Source: Saprospiraceae bacterium (GTDB taxonomy: Bacteria; Bacteroidota; Bacteroidia; Chitinophagales; Saprospiraceae). From it: a stretch of DNA of 43,066 bases. Location of the stretch: positions 1 through 43,066 of the forward strand of contig JAHDDR010000010.1 in the NCBI GenBank assembly GCA_020629255.1, given 5' to 3'. The translations under genes were made by a program, and so were the position numbers. Of the stretch, positions 1 through 8,183 are shown piece after piece. Numbering within the stretch: position 1 is the stretch's first letter; each line of letters starts with the position of its first letter. A model generated the notes under the pieces. That model searched no databases. It saw only the letters and a list, made by a program, of their open reading frames with translations, and was not told the DNA's origin.

Positions 1-72
1 GCAACAAACAACGTAACGGTTAAACGTTTCATGATAATAGATATTGATTTTTATAAATAAAAAAAATTAAAA

Positions 73-1137
73 TTATTTCCGCATTAAAAATATTTCCTCA
101 CTACCATCTATTTTGATTTTTTTGAAAATCTTATACATACCTGTGGATAATTTTTTCAAATATTGTTCCTTCGAAAGAGCAAATCCTTCTTCGGCTCTGA
201 AAATCTTATCTGATGTATAGAGAGGCTGAGGAATTTCAACCATGCTTTTATCGTCGGGCTGCATCATTAATGATTGGTCAATGACTTCGCTCATCGTTTC
301 GGCAAGAGTTGAATTTTTACCTGTATAAACTTTCGCTACAGTACCATTTTTATGAATAATCATATGAGTGGGATAACCGGCCACCTTAAAATCGCCATGT
401 ATATCATAGGTGTCATATAGCATGGTATATTTGAAATCCTTTTTTTCTAAAAACTTTTTTACAGCTTCATAATCGTCTGTCGCTGCAGCAAGGAATTTTA
501 CATCAGACCTGTGTTGGTATTTTGCAACCAACTTGTTCAGTTCTGGAATTTCTTCCAAGCAAGGACCGCATTTCAAAAACCAAAATTTAATGACAATTAT
601 ATTGCCTAATAAATTGGTAGAAGAATAGGTTTTCCCGTTTACATCTTTCTCATTAAAATAAGGAGCTTGGAGTTCTTCCAATTCTTTGGCTGTAGTGAAT
701 CGGAATTTTTTCTTTCGCTCATTGGTACTCATAGTATGGGTCCTAACCTCTTTTGGATAGGATGGTGTTGTTGTTGGGTTTTGATACGTTCTTGTGGTGG
801 TAGTCGTTGTTGTACTGGGCAATGGTCGACTTTGAGCCACAATAACGGGTTCTTGTTTCTTAACAATAGGGCGGGCTAAATGAATGGTGATATTTTCCAA
901 CTCTCCCGAACTATTGAATTTGGGGGATAAATCATTATAATCAACTCCAGGATTTAACTTTATAAAAGAACTGAAGTCAATAACATTCCCTTCTCCATCC
1001 AATATAATAGTACTGGATGTAATGGAGAACCGTGGTCTTCCATTTTCATCCAAATCCATTTGAGATTGTACAACAAATGGAAGGATACTAAGAATTAGAA
1101 CTACAATGATTTTTATATTAGCTTTCATCGAAATCAT
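73..1137 (-). CDS. TlpA-like thioredoxin-fold protein, exported
   Basis: Probably an exported thiol-disulfide or redox-active protein of the TlpA/AhpC-TSA type. Residues about 5-25 form a signal peptide ending near VQSQ. An N-terminal region of unknown function follows (about 26-100), then a threonine-rich linker (about 108-125, with a run of seven Thr), then the thioredoxin fold. The active site is WFLKCGPC, with Cys190 and Cys193, followed by the usual LEEIPELNKL helix. The cis-Pro region is GYPTHMII. About 60 residues extend past the fold. The first Met is listed as the start, but Met4 (position 1128) gives a more usual signal peptide. A TACCTTTG promoter element lies about 20 bases upstream. 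The gene diverges from mltA. The fold and active site are clear; the substrate is unknown. Confidence 0.85.
   Translation of the reverse strand: MISMKANIKIIVVLILSILPFVVQSQMDLDENGRPRFSITSSTIILDGEGNVIDFSSFIKLNPGVDYNDLSPKFNSSGELENITIHLARPIVKKQEPVIVAQSRPLPSTTTTTTTRTYQNPTTTPSYPKEVRTHTMSTNERKKKFRFTTAKELEELQAPYFNEKDVNGKTYSSTNLLGNIIVIKFWFLKCGPCLEEIPELNKLVAKYQHRSDVKFLAAATDDYEAVKKFLEKKDFKYTMLYDTYDIHGDFKVAGYPTHMIIHKNGTVAKVYTGKNSTLAETMSEVIDQSLMMQPDDKSMVEIPQPLYTSDKIFRAEEGFALSKEQYLKKLSTGMYKIFKKIKIDGSEEIFLMRK
142..150 (-). promoter_or_regulatory. Perfect DnaA-box 9-mer inside the thioredoxin-like gene
   Basis: The plus strand reads TGTGGATAA, so the minus strand reads TTATCCACA, the consensus DnaA box. It lies in the 3' coding part of the thioredoxin-like gene, so coding constraint could explain it. 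It matters mainly because two further perfect copies flank dnaN. Confidence 0.3.
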
Positions 1138-1438
1138 TAATTAGACGAATAGCCCTGCAAAGGTAACACTTGAAATTTTAAAGACATAACTTGTAATTAT
1201 AAAAGGATCGTAAGAAAAAAAAATCAAAGTTTATAAAAAAAAAATAAAATTTATTAATTTGTTGTAAATCAAATGTTTATGTTTTTTTAGAGATATCTTA
1301 CTTTGGGAAAACAAAATTAACAAACAAAGTGAAAAAAAAGATTTTAACACTCTGCGACTTACTTTTTGAACATAATTGAATTACTTTCACGAATACGAGA
1401 AAGAAATTAAGATAATTTAAAGACTAATATTAAGGGAA
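1138..1438. other. AT-rich divergent intergenic region
   Basis: This 301-base spacer separates the thioredoxin-like gene (-) from mltA (+). It is very AT-rich, with long A runs around 1208-1250. Both promoters should lie here. I see a TACCTTTG element for the minus-strand gene (1158-1165) and an imperfect TACTTTG near 1300 that could serve mltA. I see no ORF, tRNA or strong hairpin in it. Confidence 0.5.
1158..1165 (-). promoter_or_regulatory. Bacteroidota -7 element (TACCTTTG)
   Basis: On the minus strand this reads TACCTTTG, matching the TAnnTTTG -7 consensus of Bacteroidota primary sigma promoters. It lies about 20 bases upstream of the thioredoxin-like gene and implies a short leader. 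I see no clear TTG at the -33 position. Confidence 0.45.
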
Positions 1439-2569
1439 ATGAACAGTTTGTTCAAGGTGATAATACTGCATTTGATCCTGTTGTTTTCTGCATGTTATTA
1501 TACATCAGAAACACCTTCTTCTTTTTTTATTCCTACAGAAATCTCAAGGGATGGTAAAATAAAAACAGATAAAATATTGGATGGGGTGTACACGAAAATG
1601 TCAAATACACAGCTCTTGCCTATACCTACCATTAATCGGGAAATGTTACAATCCGTACGACTTCAAAAAAAACTGTTGGAAGTAAAACGAAGGGGAAAGA
1701 AAAATTTTAATATCAATGGACTAAAATTTAATAAAACAGATTTGGAGCGAACCTCTGAATCTTTGGAGCATTGGTGTAGCTCGGCATTGGTGCCACCCTC
1801 CGAATATTTTGACTTGTATCAAATATCGGGGGCGGATAAAAAAGGGAATGTGAAGTTTACGGGATATTATTCTCCGGTTTTGCAAGTAAGTCAGGAAAAA
1901 GAAGGGCAGTTTCAATATCCGATTTATGGCAAACCTCAGGGAGAAGGACCCTTTCCTACTCGAAGAGAAATTTATCAAGAAGGAGCCTTAGAGGGTAATG
2001 ATTTGGAATTGGCTTATGCCAGAAGCTTATTGGATATACAGAAAATGCAGCTTCAGGGATCAGGGTATGTCCAATATAGGGATGGAAAGCTTGTTCTTTT
2101 CTCGTACGGAGGGAGTAATGGCCATCCGAGAAAAAGTATCCAAAGATATTTTTTGAATAACTATGGAGAAAAAGGGCAAGGGATAACTTTGGAAAAGCTT
2201 GAAAAATACTTCGATAAAAATCCTGAATATGCTGATGAAATTATTTTCCATAATCCATCTTATGTATTCTTTGTGAAAAATGAAAAGAGAAAAACTGTCA
2301 ATGGCTCTGGTAATGTTCCTTTACAACCGACTATCTCCATAGCGACAGATAAGAGGTACATTCCTACAGGAGCTTGTTTGCTGGCAGAAAAACCCATTCC
2401 CAACAAAAAGCGTGTGGAACATCAACCATCCATTCTTTTGGCTCAGGATGTAGGGGGAGGAATAAAAGGGCCTGGACATATCGATCTTTATACAGGTATA
2501 GGCAAAGAAGGGAGGAGAAATGCAGCATTGGGGCATTATGGTCGCCTATGGCTGCTTTTAGCTAAGTAA
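1439..2569 (+). CDS. mltA: Membrane-bound lytic murein transglycosylase A (MltA family)
   Basis: Cleaves the MurNAc-GlcNAc bond of peptidoglycan to give 1,6-anhydromuropeptides, acting at the inner face of the outer membrane. The N-terminus is hydrophobic and ends in FSAC, a plausible lipobox with Cys19. The MltA core starts near the FTGYYSPV stretch (about residue 140). The C-terminal 3D-type domain is typical: AQDVGGGIKGPGHIDLYTGIG near residues 333-353, with the conserved Asp residues of this motif, including the expected catalytic Asp in HIDLY. Its length of 376 residues is close to the 365 of E. coli MltA. An AAGGGA stretch sits just before the ATG. The 3' end overlaps a small gene on the other strand by 12 bases. 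Confidence 0.9.
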   Translation: MNSLFKVIILHLILLFSACYYTSETPSSFFIPTEISRDGKIKTDKILDGVYTKMSNTQLLPIPTINREMLQSVRLQKKLLEVKRRGKKNFNINGLKFNKTDLERTSESLEHWCSSALVPPSEYFDLYQISGADKKGNVKFTGYYSPVLQVSQEKEGQFQYPIYGKPQGEGPFPTRREIYQEGALEGNDLELAYARSLLDIQKMQLQGSGYVQYRDGKLVLFSYGGSNGHPRKSIQRYFLNNYGEKGQGITLEKLEKYFDKNPEYADEIIFHNPSYVFFVKNEKRKTVNGSGNVPLQPTISIATDKRYIPTGACLLAEKPIPNKKRVEHQPSILLAQDVGGGIKGPGHIDLYTGIGKEGRRNAALGHYGRLWLLLAK

Positions 2570-2701
2570 ATCCAATAGGGTAATGATGGAAAATGCAATT
2601 CCGACGATATATAGGAGGATGTGTCGGGCATCTATGTTGTTCTTGTGGTTACTTGGAAGGCTCTCTTGAAAATTCATTGATGTAGAAGTCATTTTATCCA
2701 T
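2558..2701 (-). CDS. 47-residue putative single-pass membrane mini-protein
   Basis: A small ORF starts with ATG at 2701 and ends with TAA at 2558. It encodes a hydrophilic N-terminal half (residues 1-27, rich in Ser, Asn and Lys) and one strong transmembrane segment (about 28-46, HILLYIVGIAFSIITLLDLL). The last 12 bases overlap the mltA end on the opposite strand. The polar-head-plus-helix layout and the otherwise unexplained gap 2570-2847 support it. I recognise no family. The C-terminus ends right after the helix, so it is probably a small inner-membrane protein. There is no direct evidence of expression. Confidence 0.5.
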   Translation of the reverse strand: MDKMTSTSMNFQESLPSNHKNNIDARHILLYIVGIAFSIITLLDLLS

Positions 2702-2878
2702 TGTAACAGTTTATATAGTTCGTTGAATTATAACTGCATGATACGGGGTCTTCTAAAATGAAAAATATAAGGAAACTGCTAAAGTGTGACAGGGATGTAT
2801 TTTGGCATCAGAAAATATAAATATGGAATAATGCCTATTTATTTAAATTGAAAGTGACATTTGTAGGTTTCTTTAAGG

Positions 2879-3409
2879 TTATTTTTTGGGATTATTATCA
2901 GAAGATTTATACAATAAATGAGGATCTGCAAGATACCATTGCATCTTTTCTTTGGTATATCCGAACGAAGCATGAGGTAATAATTGTTGGAGCTGTCGGC
3001 TTATCTCTTTTAAACGGCGGTGGGGTACGGAAATGCAAATCTCTTTTCCTTCATCCAACTTGAAAAGTAATTTCCCCCGATCAATCAAGTGGATTCCGAA
3101 TGGCATGTTTTCGGTGACGATAGAATAGACCCATACTATTTTACATGGCGATTGACTCAGTAGAGGAATAAGAGTAGAGGCATCATGATCTTTATTTGTT
3201 CGGAAGACGTCGGATAAGAATTTCAATCCGGTAACCGATAACAATAAAGATAGAATCACCAGTCCCGAATTTCCTCTGCCAAAATAAAAAAGAAAAATCA
3301 AGCCTATCCATATTAAAAATAAGGATACAGCAATTTTCAATATTTTTTCCCTTCTGATTTGTTGTTGGAAAAAAATTATCAATTCCAATAAAGTATCTGA
3401 TTGACTCAC
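2879..3409 (-). CDS. Two-transmembrane protein of unknown function
   Basis: The product has 176 residues. A short amphipathic N-terminus (about 1-24) is followed by two closely spaced transmembrane helices (about 25-43 and 48-66). A soluble C-terminal domain of about 100 residues contains alternating hydrophobic strands such as CKIVWVYSIV and GKLLFKL. The architecture suggests an inner-membrane protein with a cytoplasmic sensory or binding domain, but I do not recognise the family. It lies 40 bases downstream of dnaN on the same strand and may be co-transcribed with it. Confidence 0.65.
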   Translation of the reverse strand: MSQSDTLLELIIFFQQQIRREKILKIAVSLFLIWIGLIFLFYFGRGNSGLVILSLLLSVTGLKFLSDVFRTNKDHDASTLIPLLSQSPCKIVWVYSIVTENMPFGIHLIDRGKLLFKLDEGKEICISVPHRRLKEISRQLQQLLPHASFGYTKEKMQWYLADPHLLYKSSDNNPKK

Positions 3410-3438
3410 GATACTAAATTACAGAAAAAATAAGGAAA

Positions 3439-3447
3439 TGTGGATAA
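3439..3447 (-). promoter_or_regulatory. Perfect DnaA box downstream of dnaN
   Basis: The plus strand reads TGTGGATAA (minus strand TTATCCACA), the consensus DnaA-binding 9-mer. It lies in the 40-base gap between the dnaN stop codon and the two-TM gene, outside coding sequence. A second intergenic copy lies upstream of dnaN at 4747-4755. Confidence 0.4.
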
Positions 3448-3449
3448 AT

Positions 3450-4571
3450 TTAGTTGCTCAACATCACCGGCATGACCAACATTAAGACTTCTTCCCCTTC
3501 AGGCATGTCATCAGGAATAATGATACCAGCTCTTGTTGGAGTTGATAATTCCATTCTGATTTCGTCCCCTTCCAAAACACCTAGCATTTCGATCAAGAAT
3601 TTGGCATTGAAACCAATGGTTAAAGGATCGCCTTCATACGTGCAAGTCATTTGTTCCGTTGCTTCGTTCGAGAAATCCAAATCCTGAGACGAAACCGTCA
3701 AGCTACCATCATTAATACTAAGGATGACTTGGTTGGTCGTCTTGTTGGCATAAATGGAAATACGCTTCAAAGAACTTTGGAAATCCTGACGGCTTACCGT
3801 CAGCATATTGGGGTTTTCTGTAGGAATTACCGCATTATAATCCGGATAACGGGCATCAATCAAACGGCAAACCATATGGGTGTCTCCAAAGGAAAAGAAA
3901 GCGTTGGCTTTATTGAATTGCATAACTACTTCCTCATTACTAGGTGGAAGAGCATTCTTAAGAAGGTTGAGGGCCTTCTTGGGTACGATGAAATTACTCA
4001 TCACTTCACTTTTCACATCTTCCGAAAAAGTATATTTCACCAATTTATGGGCATCTGTAGCCACAAAAGTGATTTTATTGAAATCTACTTGGAAATAAAC
4101 ACCAGTCATGGCAGGTCTCAATTCGTCGGTACTTGTTGCAAACAAGGTTTTGCTAATGCCTTGGTTCAAGGATTGCGCAGCCATAGTAAGCGTATCCACA
4201 GAATCCGGTTCTGGTATTCTAGGGAAATCCCCACCGTTTTCACCAGCCAATTTATATTTACCAAAGGAGGAAGTAATTTCAATACCGAAATTATCATCAT
4301 CAACACTAATCGTTACCGGTTGCTGAGGCAATTGCTTTAATGTGTCTAATAAAATTTTGGCAGGAACAGCAACAATACCATCTTTATCAGAACGAACATC
4401 TATGCTAGTCGATATGGATGTTTCCAAATCTGTAGCGGCAATATTCAACTTATTTCCCGAAACCGTAAAAAGGAAGTCTTCTAAAATAGGTAAAACGGGA
4501 TTGGAACCGATGGCACCGGCAGCCAATTGCAATTTTTTCAACAGGTCGGATGATGATACGCTGAACTTCAT
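3450..4571 (-). CDS. dnaN: DNA polymerase III beta subunit (sliding clamp)
   Basis: The ring-shaped processivity clamp for DNA polymerase III. The 373-residue length and N-terminus (MKFSVSSSDLLKKLQLAAGAI) are typical. Three clamp domains fit at about 1-125, 130-250 and 255-373, with the usual LPILEDFLF, FVATDAHKLV and RYPDYNAVIP segments. The end, LMLVMPVMLSN, corresponds to the conserved C-terminal MPM-type motif. dnaA and recF are not adjacent in this window, so dnaN stands apart from the classic dnaA-dnaN order. The ATG at 4571 has no competing start. A TATATTTG promoter element lies about 125 bases upstream. Confidence 0.97.
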   Translation of the reverse strand: MKFSVSSSDLLKKLQLAAGAIGSNPVLPILEDFLFTVSGNKLNIAATDLETSISTSIDVRSDKDGIVAVPAKILLDTLKQLPQQPVTISVDDDNFGIEITSSFGKYKLAGENGGDFPRIPEPDSVDTLTMAAQSLNQGISKTLFATSTDELRPAMTGVYFQVDFNKITFVATDAHKLVKYTFSEDVKSEVMSNFIVPKKALNLLKNALPPSNEEVVMQFNKANAFFSFGDTHMVCRLIDARYPDYNAVIPTENPNMLTVSRQDFQSSLKRISIYANKTTNQVILSINDGSLTVSSQDLDFSNEATEQMTCTYEGDPLTIGFNAKFLIEMLGVLEGDEIRMELSTPTRAGIIIPDDMPEGEEVLMLVMPVMLSN

Positions 4572-4697
4572 TGTATATTAGTATGATATGGTTGAAATGA
4601 TGAGAACGTATTTATTCTCATTAATAAATTAAATATTTAAAAAAGGTTTGATGGTTCACAATACCTTTTAAAATACTATCCAAATGGGAATAGCATG

Positions 4698-4705
4698 CAA
4701 ATATA
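4698..4705 (-). promoter_or_regulatory. -7 element (TATATTTG) for dnaN, inside an inverted repeat
   Basis: The minus strand reads TATATTTG, matching TAnnTTTG. It is flanked by the interrupted inverted repeat TGGGAAT (4685-4691) and ATTCCCA (4710-4716), which could mark an operator around the promoter. The nearest upstream TTTG on the minus strand is 25 bases away, longer than the usual spacing, so the -33 box is uncertain. Confidence 0.4.
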
Positions 4706-4746
4706 AAGCATTCCCAATTCTTAATCACATCAAATAACTAACAATT

Positions 4747-4755
4747 TGTGGATAA
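4747..4755 (-). promoter_or_regulatory. Perfect DnaA box upstream of dnaN
   Basis: The plus strand reads TGTGGATAA (minus strand TTATCCACA). It lies in the 214-base gap between glnS and dnaN, about 40 bases upstream of the proposed dnaN -7 element. It could bind DnaA to regulate dnaN or form part of a DnaA-titration site. It is a single box, not a cluster. Confidence 0.4.
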
Positions 4756-4785
4756 GTCTTTTTACCCCTGATTTCTGGTACTTGC

Positions 4786-6492
4786 CTACTTGGAATTTCT
4801 TTGCACCTTCGCCCAGGTATCCTTTAATGTTACAGCACGATTGAAGACCAATTTTTCGGGGGTGGAATCTTCATCCACACAGAAATATCCGATACGCATA
4901 AATTGTACCTGATCGCCGGCTTTCAAATCAACGACACTAGGCTCTACTAAAATTTCTGGCAGTATCTCGAGCGAATTCGGATTAATAAATTCCATGAAAT
5001 CCCGATCCTTATGTTGTGTGGGCGTCGGGTCATTAAAAAGGCGATCATATAAACGGGCTTCAGCTTTGACAGCATGAGCCGCCGAAACCCAGCCTAATGT
5101 ACCTTTAGGTTTCAGACCACTGGTGTCGCTTCCCGATCGACTATTTTCAAAATATTTACAATGCACTTCTTTAATTTCTCCGGTGGCCTCATCTTTTATG
5201 TAGTCTTCACACTCTATAATGTATCCACTTTTCAGACGAACAATTTTTCCCGGAGCCAAACGTCTATATTTCCGATTGGGTGCTTCCTCCATAAAATCTG
5301 ATTGCTCGATAAACAACTCCTTAGAAAAAGGAATTTTTCGATAAGTTGGATTTTCTTCCTCCGGATTATTGACAATATCCATTTGTTCTACTTGCCCTTC
5401 CGGATAATTGGTAATGATGACTTTCAGCGGTTTCAAAACAGCCATAATCCGATTGGTCGTCTTATTTAAGTCTTGTCTCAAACACTCTTCGAGAAGACCA
5501 ATATCTACCGTTTGTTCCCGTTTGGAAACACCGGCTTTATCACAAAAAGTCCGGATGGATTTAGGAGAATACCCTTTTCTTCTCAAACCGGAAACAGTTG
5601 GCATCCTTGGGTCATCCCAGCCGGAAACTACACCCTCTGCAACGAGCTTCAATAATCGTCTTTTACTCGTAATCATGTAGGTGACATTCATCCTTGAAAA
5701 CTCAATTTGTCGAGAAGGATAAATCCCTAATTTTTCAATGAACCAATTATATAATGGACGATGGTTTTCAAACTCCAGGGAACAAAGGGAATGGGTGATG
5801 TTTTCAATAGAATCGGATTGCCCATGGGCAAAATCATACATCGGATAAATATTCCATTCATCCCCCGTTCTGTGATGGTGTGCTTTTTTAACCCGGTAAA
5901 TAACAGGGTCACGCATCAATAAATTAGGATGGGACATGTCTATTTTAGCTCTCAAAACCTTAGAGCCATTCTCAAATTCTCCGGTCTTCATTCTTTTGAA
6001 AAGATCCAGGTTTTCTTCCACACTTCTCTCCCTATAAGGGCTATTGGATCCAGCTTGGGTCAGATTGCCTTTTTGTTCTGCCATTTCTTCACTGGAAGAA
6101 TCATCCACGTATGCCAATCCATCTTTGATGAGTTGTATGGCATATTTATATAATGTTCCAAAATAGTCAGAAGCATAAAGTTCTTGCCCTCCCCAATCAA
6201 AACCCAACCATTTCATATCTCTAATGATGGCATTTACATATTCCGTGCTTTCTTTCTCCGGGTTGGTGTCGTCGAAACGGAGATTAGTTTTTCCGCCAAA
6301 GCGTTCTGTAATACCAAAATTGATGCAAATGGCTTTGGTATGACCAATGTGTAAAAAGCCATTGGGCTCCGGAGGGAATCTGGTAATGATGGATTGGTGC
6401 TTTCCTGTGTTCAAATCTTCATTTACGATTTGTTCTATGAAATTCATAGGGGTTTTCGTTTCTTCTTTTTCTATATGCTTCTTATCCATCAC
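4786..6492 (-). CDS. glnS: Glutaminyl-tRNA synthetase
   Basis: Charges tRNA-Gln with glutamine, a class I synthetase in the cytoplasm. The class I HIGH motif appears in [16 protein letters not shown] (about residues 41-56). The KMSKS-equivalent is MITSKRRL near residue 274, as in other GlnRS. The catalytic core is followed by the two C-terminal beta-barrel anticodon-binding domains (about 350-568). The 568-residue length matches the bacterial and eukaryotic GlnRS type (E. coli 554). The sequence [21 protein letters not shown] is typical of GlnRS rather than GltX. The start may be Met1 or Met2. A TATTTTTG element lies about 36 bases upstream. Confidence 0.96.
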   Translation of the reverse strand: MMDKKHIEKEETKTPMNFIEQIVNEDLNTGKHQSIITRFPPEPNGFLHIGHTKAICINFGITERFGGKTNLRFDDTNPEKESTEYVNAIIRDMKWLGFDWGGQELYASDYFGTLYKYAIQLIKDGLAYVDDSSSEEMAEQKGNLTQAGSNSPYRERSVEENLDLFKRMKTGEFENGSKVLRAKIDMSHPNLLMRDPVIYRVKKAHHHRTGDEWNIYPMYDFAHGQSDSIENITHSLCSLEFENHRPLYNWFIEKLGIYPSRQIEFSRMNVTYMITSKRRLLKLVAEGVVSGWDDPRMPTVSGLRRKGYSPKSIRTFCDKAGVSKREQTVDIGLLEECLRQDLNKTTNRIMAVLKPLKVIITNYPEGQVEQMDIVNNPEEENPTYRKIPFSKELFIEQSDFMEEAPNRKYRRLAPGKIVRLKSGYIIECEDYIKDEATGEIKEVHCKYFENSRSGSDTSGLKPKGTLGWVSAAHAVKAEARLYDRLFNDPTPTQHKDRDFMEFINPNSLEILPEILVEPSVVDLKAGDQVQFMRIGYFCVDEDSTPEKLVFNRAVTLKDTWAKVQRNSK

Positions 6493-6527
6493 TATAAGTT
6501 AATTTGGCTGGTGAAATTTTAGAATCG

Positions 6528-6535
6528 CAAAAATA
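6528..6535 (-). promoter_or_regulatory. -7 element (TATTTTTG) for glnS
   Basis: The minus strand reads TATTTTTG, matching TAnnTTTG, about 36 bases before the glnS start. A minus-strand TTTG lies 25 bases further upstream, outside the usual spacing. Confidence 0.4.
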
Positions 6536-6594
6536 TGGAAATAAAACTGTTTTTATCATGCAAAAGTTCCTATATGATAATTTCGGATAATTTG

Positions 6595-6602
6595 TACTTT
6601 TG
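6595..6602 (+). promoter_or_regulatory. -7 element (TACTTTTG) for the WG-repeat gene
   Basis: TACTTTTG matches TAnnTTTG. It ends five bases before the first in-frame ATG (6608). If transcription starts some six bases downstream, that ATG would be at the 5' end of the mRNA. This favours a translation start at a later Met. Confidence 0.4.
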
Positions 6603-6640
6603 AGGAAATGGAAATGTTTGTAGTAATGATTTCAATTCTG

Positions 6641-7891
6641 ATGACAAAAAAACTTTTGATGCCAGGGAAAAAGATGTTGTTCTTGTTCTTTTTATTGATT
6701 TTTTTCTCTTGTGCAGGTGATGGAGTAAGCGTAGACCCAAAAGACTCAAAAACAGAAATTGGTGAATCCAAATATTTTGAAGGGGGCTTTAATGTGATGA
6801 ACCAACGGGGGGAGCGGTTTTTTATGGACAAAAAAGGAAATGTTCCCAAGGAGCTTACATATCAAAGTGTATTGAAAAATATCGGGGGAGTGATGTCTTC
6901 GATGGATCATTTCCATGAAGATATATCCGTTATTATGAAAAAAGATGGAGGCTCATTGAAATGGGGATACATCGATAGAGAAGGCAAACAACTCTTTCAA
7001 AAATGGTTCGATTATGCTGGTGAGTTCAAATCTGGATTTGCTATTGTCAAATACCAAGGCAAATGGGGGGGCATCAATAACAAAGGCGAATTTGTGATTC
7101 CAAATGTATATGAAGGAGTGTCCGACATATCCGAAAAGGAAGCTTGGATTAAAGAAGAGGGCGTTTGGAAAATGGTATCCTTGCCAGAAATGGAATCCCG
7201 GATAAATATACCAGTTCGCATTTTTGGAGAATCGAAAGAAGGGATTCGTTGGATTGAAAAAATGAACGATGATCCAGATAATATAGAACGAGCCTATATC
7301 AATAGTAAGGGAGAAGTGTTAACAGAATGGTTCAGCAATGCCACAGATTTTTCAGAAGGCTTGGCTGCTATCGAGAAAAATGGAAGTTGGGGATATATTA
7401 ACTTGAAGGGAGAAATGGCAATTGAACCATCACTAGGGTATTCGTCTCAATTTTCAGAAGGCTTGGCTGCTTTTACATCCAATGACGGAGATCGGTCTGG
7501 TAAATGGGGATACATCAATCAAAAAGGAGAAGTCAAAATTCCACAACAATTTTACTTTGCAGATGCTTTCAGGAATGGAATGGCCGAAGTGAGGAATGAA
7601 AAGGGAGAAAGAGGGTTCATCAATAAACAAGGACAACTTGTGGTAGATTATAAATTCGAATCAGTTAATAATTTTTCAGAAGACTTTGCCGCTGTTCAGC
7701 TCGAAAAGAAGTGGGGCTTCATAGATACTTCCGGCACATTGGTCATTCGGGCAGTTTATGATAAAATAGCACCTTTCCATGATGAACCGCTGAATGGTGG
7801 ATTTTCCGGAGGGGTAGCAAAAGTGGAAATTGATGGCCATGAATTCTTCATCGACCCCAAAGGAAGATGTTTATTGGGTTGTTTGGAGTAA
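6641..7891 (+). CDS. WG-repeat lipoprotein
   Basis: A secreted or outer-membrane lipoprotein made of WG beta repeats (KWGYID.. and KWGFID.. units). Counting from the start used here, a signal peptide ends at FFSC, a lipobox-like site with Cys near residue 24. At least six WG units follow, including KWGYIDREGKQ, KWGGINNKGEF, SWGYINLKGEM, KWGYINQKGEV, RGFINKQGQL and KWGFIDTSGTL. They are typically spaced 40-60 residues apart and followed by FSEGLAA-like strands. The ORF is open from ATG 6608, but that would add a second hydrophobic stretch ahead of the signal peptide and sits at the predicted transcript start. ATG 6641 or 6659 is more likely. WG proteins are common in Bacteroidota and their role is unknown. 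Confidence 0.8.
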   Translation: MTKKLLMPGKKMLFLFFLLIFFSCAGDGVSVDPKDSKTEIGESKYFEGGFNVMNQRGERFFMDKKGNVPKELTYQSVLKNIGGVMSSMDHFHEDISVIMKKDGGSLKWGYIDREGKQLFQKWFDYAGEFKSGFAIVKYQGKWGGINNKGEFVIPNVYEGVSDISEKEAWIKEEGVWKMVSLPEMESRINIPVRIFGESKEGIRWIEKMNDDPDNIERAYINSKGEVLTEWFSNATDFSEGLAAIEKNGSWGYINLKGEMAIEPSLGYSSQFSEGLAAFTSNDGDRSGKWGYINQKGEVKIPQQFYFADAFRNGMAEVRNEKGERGFINKQGQLVVDYKFESVNNFSEDFAAVQLEKKWGFIDTSGTLVIRAVYDKIAPFHDEPLNGGFSGGVAKVEIDGHEFFIDPKGRCLLGCLE

Positions 7892-8183
7892 ATAAGAATA
7901 CTAAATGGTGTCAACTTATCGTTAAATATAAGGTTTGGGGTGAAATAACTTTCAATTTGTTTGGAATCGACATTTACATTTGTTTATTTTGATATGTCGG
8001 TGTCTTTTGGAATGAAATTTTACTACCTCCTTTTTCTACAATTTCACTATTAACGACCCGCTTTCAAGACGTTTAACATTTAAGAAATGTATTTTCATGA
8101 TAAAAAACGATTTATTATTTTTATCTTTACAAAATACGTCAAACAAAGAAATCATTGATAACGAGCTAAGAATTTAGAAGCGT
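7892..8183 (+). other. Long leader/intergenic region before porP
   Basis: This 292-base gap holds two promoter candidates for porP (TACATTTG at 7975-7982 and TATCTTTA at 8122-8129). I see no terminator for the WG-repeat gene. The only ORF is 26 codons from ATG 8097, which I do not support. If the upstream promoter is used, the porP leader would be about 195 bases. Confidence 0.4.
7975..7982 (+). promoter_or_regulatory. -7 element (TACATTTG) upstream of porP
   Basis: TACATTTG matches TAnnTTTG. A TTTG at 7956-7959 is only 15 bases upstream, shorter than the usual 17-23. A weaker alternative, TATCTTTA at 8122-8129, is closer to the gene. Confidence 0.4.

Noticed and set aside
1138-1438. Replication origin in the AT-rich gap near the DnaA boxes
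   Set aside because: The gap itself contains no TTATNCACA box, and the three perfect boxes are spread over 4.6 kb rather than clustered. AT-richness alone is expected of Bacteroidota promoters.
2848-3063. A 71-codon plus-strand ORF opposite the two-TM gene
   Set aside because: The minus-strand gene has a signal-anchor layout and sensible length, while this ORF is antisense with no recognisable feature.
3651-4340. A 229-codon plus-strand ORF opposite dnaN
   Set aside because: Antisense shadow of dnaN, which has unambiguous clamp homology over the same bases. The shadow product is basic and shows no recognisable domain.
8097-8177. A 26-codon ORF in the porP leader
   Set aside because: Too short, AT-driven composition, and no promoter or initiation context favouring it.
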